Origin: Trichococcus patagoniensis
GTDB taxonomy: Bacteria; Bacillota; Bacilli; Lactobacillales; Aerococcaceae
Reading direction: 5' to 3'
Assembly: GCF_003051085.1 (NCBI RefSeq)
Contig: NZ_QAOM01000018.1
Location: forward strand, 1 to 61,956
Length of the DNA stretch: 61,956 bases
Position numbers and translations under genes: made by a program. Under the pieces are notes generated by a model, which saw only the letters and a program-made list of their open reading frames with translations, did no database searches and was not told the DNA's origin. This document shows, in pieces, positions 8,958-17,651 of this stretch (its first letter is position 1; each line of letters opens with the position of its first letter).

Positions 8958-8980
8958 ATAAAGACTTTGTTCCTTCTCAT
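8958..8980 (-). pseudogene. 5' fragment of the interrupted lipoprotein gene
   Basis: An ATG at 8978-8980 has AGGGGAG eight bases upstream and opens MRRNKVF, a basic start typical of a signal peptide. After TTTAT the element begins. Joined to the sequence at 7534, the frame reads MRRNKVFMYMLVLFGFILLG and runs into the lipobox, which completes a classic lipoprotein signal. Confidence 0.75.
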
Positions 8981-9464
8981 TTTTAGCGCTCCCCTATCTG
9001 TGTCATCCAAAGGAAAAAAGGGACAATGAAACGATTTGACTGCGACCTGTTTCTTAATATTTCATTACTGACGTGGCACCTAGCATAGCTGTGTTCCCCG
9101 ATATAGAAATACTTATGCTTCCGAAGCCCGAAAGGAAGCGCTCTCTTTCCAGCCTCGTTTTACCACAAAGCTACACTTCCGCGCATGAATAACGCCTTGC
9201 CACAATACCTCGATATCTGCTGTTTATATTTCATTTCTTATAGCCTTCCATTGGAGAGCGCCTGCCAAAAATGCATCCGATGATGGCTTAGCATCGGTGG
9301 AGAGATGGATCTGCTCTTTGTACCGTCTTGTTTAAAACAGCCATTCCCTCGAAATATTATGATAAAATATTGTTAATTGGATTTCTCGTCACAGTATTTA
9401 TATACTGCGGTGCATCCTGATGAAATAGTACCAGAACATCCATTTGAAGGAATGAGGGAATTGT
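8981..9464. other. Intergenic stretch; one possible promoter
   Basis: No gene is evident on either strand. It must hold the promoter of the lipoprotein gene (minus) near 9000-9060 and of the DUF4230 gene (plus). The latter may be TTGGAT (9377-9382) and TATACT (9401-9406), spaced 18 bases, ending about 60 bases before the ATG. Confidence 0.4.
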
Positions 9465-10076
9465 ATGATGAAAAAATTGACAAAAATATTTTGGTGGATC
9501 GTGTCTGTAGCGATTTTTGGTGGGCTGCTTTTTTTCTGGTTCAATGAAAATAAATTATTTGAAGCCTCAACTAGTAAGACCTCAGAATCAGCTCTGATTC
9601 AGGAGAAATTGGTGCCGTTATCCGAATGGACAACGCTGAAGTACGAATACAGCAATGTCATCATCAGCCGCACAGATAAAAATTTTTCATTTTTTGGCTT
9701 ACCTGATTTCGACTACGCTGAGGCGATACGGCTCATTGAATATTCCGGCTATCTGAAGGCGGGGACAGACCTTTCCAATGTTCAAGTAACGCATGATGAA
9801 GCATCCAATCAAGTATCGGTCAGGATCCCAAAATCCCAAATTCTTGACAATGTCGTGGAGACCGAAAAAACGACTGTGGAAGATGTGAAAGGCACGATTT
9901 TTTCTGATTACCCGACCCAGACCATTCTTGACGAAATCAACGCCCACAAAAAACAACTCGAAGAAGAAAAAATCAGCCAAGGCTTTTTGGAAGAGGCCGA
10001 TGCGCGCGCAAAATCTTTGTTGACTTCTTTTTTGAAATCAGACGGCTACGATGAGATCGTCATCGAGTTCTATTGA
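9465..10076 (+). CDS. DUF4230 domain protein, membrane-anchored
   Basis: A 203-residue protein with one N-terminal membrane segment (about 9-26, IFWWIVSVAIFGGLLFFWF) and an outside domain of about 170 residues that I recognise as DUF4230. Cues are the early LSEWTTLKYEYSNV segment, the beta-rich VRIPKSQILDNVVETEKT core, and the helical C-terminal EEADARAKSLLTSFL followed by a short EIVIEFY strand. Function is unknown; members are often annotated as exported proteins. GAGGG lies upstream of a double ATG, so the second methionine is also a possible start. The next gene starts 73 bases downstream, and no terminator is seen between them. Confidence 0.8.
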   Translation: MMKKLTKIFWWIVSVAIFGGLLFFWFNENKLFEASTSKTSESALIQEKLVPLSEWTTLKYEYSNVIISRTDKNFSFFGLPDFDYAEAIRLIEYSGYLKAGTDLSNVQVTHDEASNQVSVRIPKSQILDNVVETEKTTVEDVKGTIFSDYPTQTILDEINAHKKQLEEEKISQGFLEEADARAKSLLTSFLKSDGYDEIVIEFY

Positions 10077-10149
10077 TTTGACGCAGATCAAGTGTATTTT
10101 TGTTGATTATTAGTACAATGGAGTCAAAGTTCAGAAAGAAGGATTTCAG

Positions 10150-10452
10150 ATGTCCAATCCGTCAAAATTTAATGACGTGAAGGAAGTCCTGTTTCCCACA
10201 TTGGCGCAATACGTGCCTATAGTCGCACGCGTCCATGGGGAGAATCATCCGGAATTCCACGAGGTGTATAAGCTTGTGGATGCCATCATGGAGAAGGCAA
10301 ACGCAGCAGGCGCGGAAAAACCCGACCTCGACAAAGAATTCAACAAATTGCGCGCGGTTTCAGATGACTACACGGTCCCGGGCGATGTCTGCGAAAGTTA
10401 CGAAGCGGTCTATAAGATGTTGGCCGAATTGGATGCAACCTACCACGCTTGA
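10150..10452 (+). CDS. Small histidine-containing protein, probably Ric/hemerythrin-like
   Basis: A 100-residue soluble protein. Residues about 15-40 hold YVPIVARVHGENHPEFHEV, with histidines spaced H-x3-H-x3-H, and the C-terminal half has a TVPGDVCESYEAVYKMLAELD block followed by a final YHA. This pattern matches what I recall of the iron-sulfur-cluster-repair di-iron protein (Ric/ScdA-type) family, which repairs clusters after nitrosative or oxidative damage. It is shorter than the usual ScdA proteins of about 220 residues and would represent only the metal-binding part. AAGGA six bases upstream supports the start, and a strong terminator follows. The assignment is from memory of the motif, hence moderate confidence. 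Confidence 0.6.
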   Translation: MSNPSKFNDVKEVLFPTLAQYVPIVARVHGENHPEFHEVYKLVDAIMEKANAAGAEKPDLDKEFNKLRAVSDDYTVPGDVCESYEAVYKMLAELDATYHA

Positions 10453-10494
10453 TCACCGGGCGGAAGTGAAGGTTCATTCTGACATACAAAAAAT

Positions 10495-10550
10495 GAACCC
10501 TGCAGAAGACACTTTTTAGAGTGTCCATTCTGCAGGGTTCGTTTTTTGTT
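10495..10550. terminator. Bidirectional terminator between convergent genes
   Basis: GAACCCTGCAGAA (10495-10507) pairs with TTCTGCAGGGTTC (10528-10540), followed by GTTTTTTG on the plus strand and ATTTTTTG on the minus strand. It serves both the small protein gene and allD. Confidence 0.9.
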
Positions 10551-10560
10551 TACAGGTATA

Positions 10561-11628
10561 TCAGTTGGCAAATGCACTCAAGCCTTCATAGCTATTGTTG
10601 TGGATCACATCAGATTTCAAATAATTGATGATGGATTCCGGAATTCCCACACCTTGAGACTTGTTCCGCTCATAGCGCTCGTTGGATCCTTGACCGGGGT
10701 AACGGACACTTGAAAAGCCCTCTGCTGGTTTGATGGCGTTCAATTCCTCCATCGTTTGGCTGATGTGCTGTCTGAAAGTATCGGCATCCCCGAAGCGGGC
10801 TGGATCGAGGATTATGTAGAGTTGTCCCAAGTTCCGGCCGGCATTCAGGTCATGGTACATGGAACTGACGTGTTTCCCGAAAGGCAAGTTCATCAGGACA
10901 CCCGAAAAGATATCAACCATCATCATCAGGCCATAACCTTTAGGGCCGGCGATGGGCATCAGTCCCCTCACCGCATGCGGATCGGTTGTGGCTTTTCCGT
11001 TTTCATCGACAGCCCAATCTGCTGGAATTTCACGGCCTTTTGAGCGCGCATCCAATATTTTTCCCCAGGCCTGCACGGTGGTCGCCATATCAAAAATCAG
11101 CGGCGTATCGGTTGCACTCGGCGCACCGAAACCAAGTGGATTGGTGCCATAATACACTTCTGCGCCCCCGAAAGGCACAGCCATCGGGTCTGACTGCGTC
11201 ATCGCCATGCCGGCTAATCCTGATTCGGCAATTTTGCGCAAATAGTAGGACAAGGTACCCGTGTGCCCGCATCTCGACACGCCGACTACCGCCACACCTG
11301 ATTCCTTCGCCATTTTGATGGCTGGTTCCAAGGCTAAATTCGCCACATACTGACCTTGCGCGTTGTCTCCATGGAAGACGCCTGAACTTTCCCCGGTTTT
11401 TTCGAATCTGATTTCAGGCTCCAAAGTGATGCCGCCTTTATGGATGCGTTCCGCATAGTACTCGACCCGAACCGCACCATGTGAATGCACACCGCATAAA
11501 TCTGCATACACCAAATGGTTCGCGGTTTCGGCAGCTTGGGCTTCCGGCAAACCAGCTGCTTGAAGTTTATTTTGGATCAATGCATGCAACTCATCCGGAG
11601 TCACTTTGATCAATTTTTCTTCCGACAT
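10561..11628 (-). CDS. allD: Ureidoglycolate dehydrogenase
   Basis: A 355-residue member of the malate/L-lactate dehydrogenase type 2 family. It closely matches what I know of E. coli AllD across its whole length: YADLCGVHSHGAVRVEYYAERIHKGG, MTQSDPMAVPFGGAEVYYGTNPLGFGAP, FDMATTVQAWGKILDARSKG, AGPKGYGLMMMVDIFSGVL and AGRNLGQL. It oxidises (S)-ureidoglycolate to oxalurate with NAD in the cytosol, the branch of allantoin breakdown that feeds oxamate carbamoyltransferase. AAGGAGG lies eight bases before the ATG. It is on the same strand as, and about 1 kb downstream of, the carbamate kinase gene; the gap is filled with gene remnants. It may once have been the last gene of that operon. Confidence 0.94.
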   Translation of the reverse strand: MSEEKLIKVTPDELHALIQNKLQAAGLPEAQAAETANHLVYADLCGVHSHGAVRVEYYAERIHKGGITLEPEIRFEKTGESSGVFHGDNAQGQYVANLALEPAIKMAKESGVAVVGVSRCGHTGTLSYYLRKIAESGLAGMAMTQSDPMAVPFGGAEVYYGTNPLGFGAPSATDTPLIFDMATTVQAWGKILDARSKGREIPADWAVDENGKATTDPHAVRGLMPIAGPKGYGLMMMVDIFSGVLMNLPFGKHVSSMYHDLNAGRNLGQLYIILDPARFGDADTFRQHISQTMEELNAIKPAEGFSSVRYPGQGSNERYERNKSQGVGIPESIINYLKSDVIHNNSYEGLSAFAN

Positions 11629-11862
11629 GAATGATTCCTCCTTCGTTTTTCACTAATGATATCTAGGCTTATATGTTGGTATTCACTAATAAACTGACCT
11701 CGCCTCACCATAAAGCGCTACCATTTTATAAGATTACAATATCATAAGAAAAATCGGATAGATTTAGCTGAAGTGCACAAATTGCCTATGGTTACTTGGA
11801 TGTTTTAAATGAATGGGAAAATTCGTGATCTGCATGTGCCCCTCAATCGGAGCATATACAAA

Positions 11863-12226
11863 TCACGCATTATTATTTCTTACAGTTTCCAGTAAGCCCA
11901 CGCACTGGTTGGCCACGCGCTCCATATCCAGAAGCTTGAATATCCGGATGATGTCCGTCAGCTTCTGTGTATCCTCCTGATGGTGCATGATGCCGATCAA
12001 TTCCATAAAACAAGCTCTTCTTCAGGTTGTTTTTCTCCAGCTGCAAAACCAGGATATTGGAAATGAGGGAGAACAGTTCGTTTTTATCAATGACAGTAAC
12101 TGCATTCAACAGCAGATCCTTGCTGTTATTCTTATTGTTTATCCTTTTTCTGTCGTCTCTTAGCTTCTTTATCTCCCTATTCACAGGGAGCGTGCTCATT
12201 AATGCAGGAATTCTCTTATCATCCAT
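11863..12226 (-). pseudogene. Remnant of an unidentified helical protein, probably frameshifted
   Basis: Two minus-strand frames appear to be pieces of one gene. Upstream (to about 12020) reads VTVIDKNELFSLISNILVLQ followed by a short basic LEKNNLKKSLF stretch. Downstream, in another frame from the ATG at 12004-12006, reads MELIGIMHHQEDTQKLTDII and on to LLETVRNNNA, ending at 11863. Both are amphipathic and helical in character and join naturally with a one-base shift. I do not recognise the family. The upstream border is blurred by overlap with a plus-strand permease remnant. It could also be a short intact 47-residue ORF starting at 12006. Confidence 0.4.
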
Positions 12227-12455
12227 TCTGCTTGTCGAATCTCCTTTTCTGCAGAATGATTCTTTAAAAAGTGTTATTCACCTGCTCCCGTTCTCGTATG
12301 CAGATCCCTATAAAGTGCTGATCTTCAGCGATTACAATAGTCCGATAATCAATCCTTCAGTGAACTTTCAGAACGGTGTACTGTGCCTCCTCATATACTC
12401 AGCGATATTCTTCAGCTTATCGTTTGGTATTGTAATCAGGCGAAAAAAATTTTGA
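12100..12455 (+). pseudogene. 3' fragment of an ABC-2-type permease
   Basis: The plus frame ending at 12455 reads as the last 110 residues or so of a polytopic membrane protein. It has three hydrophobic stretches separated by LPFSYADPYKVLIFSDYNSP, a loop style seen near the end of ABC-2 (bacteriocin or antibiotic export) permeases, and ends in a basic RRKKF tail. No start, upstream half or ATPase gene is present, so this is a truncated leftover that meets the remnant on the other strand. A terminator follows directly, consistent with a genuine former gene end. Confidence 0.5.
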
Positions 12456-12458
12456 TCG

Positions 12459-12505
12459 AAAAAGAGCGGAAAAGTCATTTTTTAGACTTTCCCGCTCTTT
12501 TTTCC
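12459..12505 (+). terminator. Rho-independent terminator of the permease remnant
   Basis: AAAGAGCGGAAAAGTC pairs with GACTTTCCCGCTCTTT and is followed by TTTTTT. It lies directly after the plus-strand permease fragment, and could also stop transcription from allK in the other direction. Confidence 0.75.
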
Positions 12506-12649
12506 ATAATTAAGCTTTAACTTTTATGCTAAATTGGACAGATTTCTTGCATCGGTAGCGCTCGCTTTAACCCCAACAAAAAAAGTACTCGTCATCTCAC
12601 AATTGACTTTAAGAAAAATACTGTTCATTGACATAAACCAACAAATCCA

Positions 12650-13591
12650 TTAATTCTCCACTAACGTGAACGAGCCTTCTTCAGAAAAGATTTTATCTAT
12701 GTTAGCCAATGAAGTGATGACAGCTTTACCATTTTTGGTATTCTCCAAAAATTGGATAACGGCTTCTATTTTAGGTAACATACTGCCATCGGCGAATTGA
12801 TGATCCAGGATATGCTGTTGCATTTCGCTGGTTTTTACTCGCTCCAATTTTTTCTGATTCGGCTTATTATAGTTCACATATACATTATCGACACCGGTCA
12901 ATATGATAAGATAGTCGGCATTCACTAGCTCCGCTAATTTTGCAGCCGTAAAATCTTTATCGATCACAGCTTCGACTCCCTGATAACCTTCTGGCGTTTC
13001 AATTACAGGAATTCCGCCGCCTCCAGCCGATATGGTGATGATGCCCTTTTCCACCAGTCCGTCGACTATCGGGGATTCAATGATATGGATGGGTTTGGGA
13101 GAAGGAACGACTTTTCGCCAACCTCTCCCAGCATCTTCCATATAGGTACTATTATCGGCCATTCTAGAAAATGCTGCCTCTTCTTCTGTCAAAAAGGGAC
13201 CGATTGGTTTTGTCGGGTTTGAGAAAGCATCGTCATCTGCATCCACCAAAACTTGGGTAACGATGGAAACGACATCTTTCTCGATATTTTCGGCCCTCAT
13301 AGCTTCCCGCAAAGCATTTTGCAGCCAATATCCTATACTGCCCTGTGTCATGGCCACACATGTATCCAGCGGCAATGCCGGATTCGCCAAAGAATCCCCT
13401 GCTTTTTGTTGCAGTAATAAATTCCCTACTTGCGGACCATTGCCATGCGTTATGATTAATTGATAGCCTTGCTTGATAAGTTTAACCAGTTTTTTACTTG
13501 TGTACCGTAAAGATTCTCTTTGCGCTTCTGCAGAAGGGTCATCCGCCAATATAGCATTTCCGCCTAAAGCGACTACAATTTTTTTATTCAT
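12650..13591 (-). CDS. allK: Carbamate kinase of the ureide pathway
   Basis: A 313-residue amino-acid-kinase fold enzyme starting [15 protein letters not shown]. Typical carbamate kinase motifs follow: [48 protein letters not shown] and ILTGVDNVY. It transfers phosphate from carbamoyl phosphate to ADP, the ATP-yielding last step. The start used gives the usual family length. An in-frame ATG overlaps the stop of the upstream allH gene and would add ten residues. It is the third gene of the fdrA/allG-allH-allK run, 22 bases after allH, so translational coupling is likely. The pairing with AllFGH argues that it serves oxamate production rather than the arginine deiminase pathway, hence the allK name over arcC. 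Confidence 0.92.
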   Translation of the reverse strand: MNKKIVVALGGNAILADDPSAEAQRESLRYTSKKLVKLIKQGYQLIITHGNGPQVGNLLLQQKAGDSLANPALPLDTCVAMTQGSIGYWLQNALREAMRAENIEKDVVSIVTQVLVDADDDAFSNPTKPIGPFLTEEEAAFSRMADNSTYMEDAGRGWRKVVPSPKPIHIIESPIVDGLVEKGIITISAGGGGIPVIETPEGYQGVEAVIDKDFTAAKLAELVNADYLIILTGVDNVYVNYNKPNQKKLERVKTSEMQQHILDHQFADGSMLPKIEAVIQFLENTKNGKAVITSLANIDKIFSEEGSFTLVEN

Positions 13592-13613
13592 ATTTGTTTC
13601 ATTACTTCCCTTC

Positions 13614-14489
13614 CTATTCATGTGCAAGCTCTTTTTTCCTCGCATCCGCTTCGTTACCGCAAATCGCCGTATAAATGCCCAACAAGGTATCCAGGCCGGA
13701 CGTATGCCCAAATTGCGTAATGTTATTGATGATGACGGCTATTTGCTCTGGTTCGCCTCCACTCGAGGCCGCACGGATCAATTCCAAAAACGGCGCACTG
13801 ATGTATCCATCCAGCAAGCTGCTGTAATAATGCTCACTGACATCAGTCGTTGTCTTTTGGTCAAGCGAATCTCTCAAAGCATCCATCCAATCATGTTGTT
13901 TCAAAAAAACAGCTTGCATCATGCCATAGCCAATCAAAAAATCATCGCCACTGGGTGTCAAACCGATTCCCCTGCCCCAAAAATGGGAGATATAACGATT
14001 CGCCTCTTGAGTTGAATCGATTTCTTTCTGCATCAGTTCCTCAATCAAGCTACGATCAAACTCATTTTGGATAACCGCGGATGTCTGCAACAGGTTGTGC
14101 TTCTCCAGCTCCATTTTCAAAAGGTGCCATTTTGGCGAAGCTGCCTCTACCATGCAATCACTTACCTTCAGATTGACGGATGTATAACCTGACGTTGAGA
14201 GCCGGAACAGCCTCTCATTTGCATAAATCAACAGTACTTCTTCTTTCAGACGGACAATGGCTCCTTGCGAAATAACCGCAAGAATAGCTTTCAATTCGTC
14301 TTCCGCAATCGCTAAACCGTAAGCAGACAAGGATTGTTGCATCGATCCGATATGGATAAGTTGGTCATTCAATGTGATCGTAAAACTGGATCTGAATAGC
14401 GCATGTACCTTCCCAATTTGATTCTTTGTTAAAAACCGGGATAAATAATTACTTTTTATCCCGGTTCCAATTTCAATGGTGCTATTCAT
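13614..14489 (-). CDS. allH: AllH, DUF2877 subunit of oxamate carbamoyltransferase
   Basis: A 291-residue protein of the DUF2877 (YlbF) family. The family hallmarks [18 protein letters not shown] (about residues 170-187) and [11 protein letters not shown] near the C terminus are both present. In E. coli the neighbouring FdrA, YlbE and YlbF proteins have been assigned as the three components of oxamate carbamoyltransferase, which converts oxalurate and phosphate to oxamate and carbamoyl phosphate. Here the gene starts two bases after the stop of the fused fdrA-allG gene and is followed closely by carbamate kinase, so all three are surely one transcript. Confidence 0.88.
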   Translation of the reverse strand: MNSTIEIGTGIKSNYLSRFLTKNQIGKVHALFRSSFTITLNDQLIHIGSMQQSLSAYGLAIAEDELKAILAVISQGAIVRLKEEVLLIYANERLFRLSTSGYTSVNLKVSDCMVEAASPKWHLLKMELEKHNLLQTSAVIQNEFDRSLIEELMQKEIDSTQEANRYISHFWGRGIGLTPSGDDFLIGYGMMQAVFLKQHDWMDALRDSLDQKTTTDVSEHYYSSLLDGYISAPFLELIRAASSGGEPEQIAVIINNITQFGHTSGLDTLLGIYTAICGNEADARKKELAHE

Positions 14490-14491
14490 TA

Positions 14492-17491
14492 TTATTCGAC
14501 TTCGATTCCAAGAGACTGCGCATAAGCAATCAGCGCTTTCTCAAAGCAAGCTAGCGGCGCACGAACCGTTCCTGCTCCAATTTGCCCTACACCGGCCTCT
14601 TTATGAGCAATCCCGGTGTTGATCACTGGTGTGATTCCGGTTTCCACTACTTTACGGATATCGATCCCCAAGAGTGACCCATTGAAATCCCAAGTCGGAA
14701 TACTGAAATTAGGATTATGCGCAATACAAATTTCTTCCATTTCGTTAGAAACACGCAGCGCATCCTCAAAACCGCCAGCGCCGACAAACCTTGTTACACC
14801 AGGGGCTGCGACCATCGCCATGCCACCTACTCCGACTGTTTCGGTAATAGCACTGTCGCCGATATCAGGATTCGCGTCTGCAGCACTGTAGCCAGTGAAG
14901 TACAAACCATCCGGTGTATTCACCGGAGCTGTGAACCATTCATCCCCCATTCCGCTGATGCGGACACCGAAGTTGCGGCCATTGCGGGTCATCGTCGTCA
15001 CAACAGTTCCTTCTTGAATTTTTCTTGCATAGTCGACCATGGACTTGCTTGTTGCCATCATAATATTCAAGAAAAATTGATCTGTTTTCGCTAAAAACTC
15101 AATCACTTCTTTTTTCAGAGTATCCTCTATATCCAATTGAATGATTGCCGGTGTAATTTCCTTCAAGAAAATCAACGAAGCCGCAATATTACGTTGGTGG
15201 AACTCATCCCCCATTGTGATTGCCTTGGCGATGATGACATTAATGTTCAGACCGCCATCGATAGTCTGCAGCGCTTTGCTGAGGACTGGTCCCAGTACAT
15301 TTTGCATCCACGTCAAACGATCGATGACTTCTTGAGAATACGCTCCAAAACGAAGAACTTTACCGATTCCTTCATTCATGATGCAATAAGCCGATGTACC
15401 ATCTTGTTTGTTCTCGACAACCACGACAGGCATGTTAGCAGACGTGATGCCTCCCATTGGCCCGACAGCATTCACATGATGACAAGGAATAAACTGGATT
15501 GCTCCGCTTTCCAACTGTTCGATCGCTTCATTCTCTGTAGCAGCCCAACCTTCAAACAATACAGCCCCGATGCACGAACCTTTCATCGGACCGGTCATTT
15601 CTGAGAATTGGATAGGTGGTCCAGCATGCAGCAATACTTTACCGTTCAGTTCCGATATGACCGATTTAGCCGGAACGACATCCATCAAGAATGGTTGTGA
15701 ATCGCGCATTCTGCCGATTACTTTTTCATTACTTTCATCGATTTCTGCTCTGCGGTTTAAATCGTTCAATATCTTGATGAGCTTGCGATTTCCGCCCGCT
15801 ACTGGTCTCCAGTCGAATTGAACGGTTTTTCCACCAAACGCTAATATAGAGTCCGTAAAACTTTCGATCCCCAAGTTGATGATGCTAGGCGTACTGTTCA
15901 ACAAAGCATCCACTCCGGCACTGATTGTTGGTAAGGATAGTTTTTCTTTTTCATAAGGAACGGTATGTTTGGATACTTCAACAAATTCTTTACCCATTAG
16001 TCGAAGCGCCAATCGCACAGCGCGCGCATTGCTGGTTTCTACTAAAACGCCAGCTTCTTTCAAATCAGATACCGATTTATCGTAATTTTGGGGATCCCCT
16101 TGCGTTCCGCAAACGGTAGCCACAAAATAAAGACTACGCTTATCATTTTCAGCTTGCGCCATAGCTTCCTTGATTGTCGGCAACAACGCATTTACCATAT
16201 CCGGATGTGAACCATATCCCAACACAACGTCGAGCAGGATTACACCTGTGTTTGCATCTTTACTGTATTCCTTGATTTTTCGGATACGGACTTCTGGATC
16301 GATCATAGGGTGCGGTTTTCCTTGGGTATAAATGTCATCCCCCAAATCCATGATTTCAAAACCGTTCGCATTCAGAATATATCCTTCTGTCTTAATCAAT
16401 CCACCTAATTCAAGCGCTTCAGAGATCAACATACCGGCTTCATTCGCTAACGTCCCACCAGAATACAAGCCTTTTACGGTTTTACCCGCTTCTAACGGTT
16501 TCTCAACACTGTAATGGATTTCTTCCAAATAGTTCTCTTTGACTTGATTCCCTTGGGACAAATCTACAGCGATTTGCGCCGTTTCCTCAAGCGTATGCGC
16601 CAAATATACATTGCCTTCATGATTTTCTGGTTTTTCTCCCAAGAAAATCGCTACGACTGGTTTGGATAAGGATTGCAGCAATTGCATCACATCATCGCGG
16701 ACTTCTTTTGCTGGTGGCTTAGAGATGACTACGATGACATCTGTCGGATCGTGCTGTTCCAAGCCAATGATTGCATCTTTTGTTGTGATAGCTTTTACAG
16801 CCGAACTTAGATCCCTACCCCCTGTACCGATCGCATGGATAACGCCGCCGCCCAATCGATCGATAATGGTCGTCACTTCTTGGATACCTGTTCCCGAAGC
16901 TGCGACAATACTGATGTTGCCGGGTTTCACAACATTCGTGAAGGCTATCGGCACGCCAGAAATGATTCCAGTGCCGCAATCAGGTCCCATCAACAGCAAG
17001 CCTTTTTCATGCGCTTTCGTTTTCAAACGAACTTCATCTTCCAATGAGACATTGTCACTGAATGAGAAGGCATGCAAGCCTGCGTCTAAGGCTTTCTCAA
17101 TCTCATCAGCCGCGTAGATTCCTGGAATGGAAAATAAAGCGACATTCGCGTCCGGCAATTGTTCCTTGGCGTCATTCCAATTCTTAACTGATTTTATGCC
17201 ATCTGATTTTTTCTTTACAGAAAGATCATTCAGAAATCTGTCTACTTCTGTCATGACTTTATCTACAACCGTAGCATCGGCAGTTTCTACGACAATGACC
17301 ATATCATTTGGGGTGGCGCCACCGACCTCTTCCGTGTATAATCCTGCATTATTGAAGATATCTTTGTTAGCCTCTGTTCCCATCATAATGGATCCTTGAA
17401 TGACACCTGGCAAGGCGCTTACTGCATTGGTCAGCAGCATCAAATTAATGGAATCCTGATAACTGTTGGGTTTGATTACTGTATGTAACAT
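14492..17491 (-). CDS. fdrA: FdrA-AllG (DUF1116) fusion, oxamate carbamoyltransferase large subunit
   Basis: A 999-residue single chain made of two proteins that are separate in E. coli. Residues 1 to about 515 match FdrA (AllF), which is related to the alpha subunit of succinyl-CoA synthetase; MGPDCGTGI, ASGTGIQEVTTII and IGTGGRDLS are the nucleotide/CoA-fold signatures. Residues from about 535 onward match YlbE/AllG (DUF1116), with EGWAATENEAI, NAVGPMGGITSANMPV, CIMNEGIGKVLRFGAYS and TGIAHKEAGVGQIGAGTVRAP. The two halves are close to the E. coli lengths (555 and 419). Together with AllH it would split oxalurate. AAGGAGG precedes the ATG. The divergent PucR gene starts 160 bases away and presumably controls it. 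Confidence 0.92.
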   Translation of the reverse strand: MLHTVIKPNSYQDSINLMLLTNAVSALPGVIQGSIMMGTEANKDIFNNAGLYTEEVGGATPNDMVIVVETADATVVDKVMTEVDRFLNDLSVKKKSDGIKSVKNWNDAKEQLPDANVALFSIPGIYAADEIEKALDAGLHAFSFSDNVSLEDEVRLKTKAHEKGLLLMGPDCGTGIISGVPIAFTNVVKPGNISIVAASGTGIQEVTTIIDRLGGGVIHAIGTGGRDLSSAVKAITTKDAIIGLEQHDPTDVIVVISKPPAKEVRDDVMQLLQSLSKPVVAIFLGEKPENHEGNVYLAHTLEETAQIAVDLSQGNQVKENYLEEIHYSVEKPLEAGKTVKGLYSGGTLANEAGMLISEALELGGLIKTEGYILNANGFEIMDLGDDIYTQGKPHPMIDPEVRIRKIKEYSKDANTGVILLDVVLGYGSHPDMVNALLPTIKEAMAQAENDKRSLYFVATVCGTQGDPQNYDKSVSDLKEAGVLVETSNARAVRLALRLMGKEFVEVSKHTVPYEKEKLSLPTISAGVDALLNSTPSIINLGIESFTDSILAFGGKTVQFDWRPVAGGNRKLIKILNDLNRRAEIDESNEKVIGRMRDSQPFLMDVVPAKSVISELNGKVLLHAGPPIQFSEMTGPMKGSCIGAVLFEGWAATENEAIEQLESGAIQFIPCHHVNAVGPMGGITSANMPVVVVENKQDGTSAYCIMNEGIGKVLRFGAYSQEVIDRLTWMQNVLGPVLSKALQTIDGGLNINVIIAKAITMGDEFHQRNIAASLIFLKEITPAIIQLDIEDTLKKEVIEFLAKTDQFFLNIMMATSKSMVDYARKIQEGTVVTTMTRNGRNFGVRISGMGDEWFTAPVNTPDGLYFTGYSAADANPDIGDSAITETVGVGGMAMVAAPGVTRFVGAGGFEDALRVSNEMEEICIAHNPNFSIPTWDFNGSLLGIDIRKVVETGITPVINTGIAHKEAGVGQIGAGTVRAPLACFEKALIAYAQSLGIEVE

Positions 17492-17651
17492 GATGAACCT
17501 CCTTCTTTTGTTATTCTTAGTATACGGAAAAATGTTTTCGCATTCATTGCATACAAAGCCTAAATATATACGTTTTTTTTATCCTATATGGACAACACCT
17601 TGGTTTTCTGGCATTATAAAATAACAAGAGAAAGAAAAGGAGCCTTATACG

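Noticed and set aside
12650-13591. Carbamate kinase as part of an arginine deiminase operon
   Set aside because: No arcA, arcB or arcD nearby; the adjacent AllH and FdrA-AllG genes point to the oxamate route.
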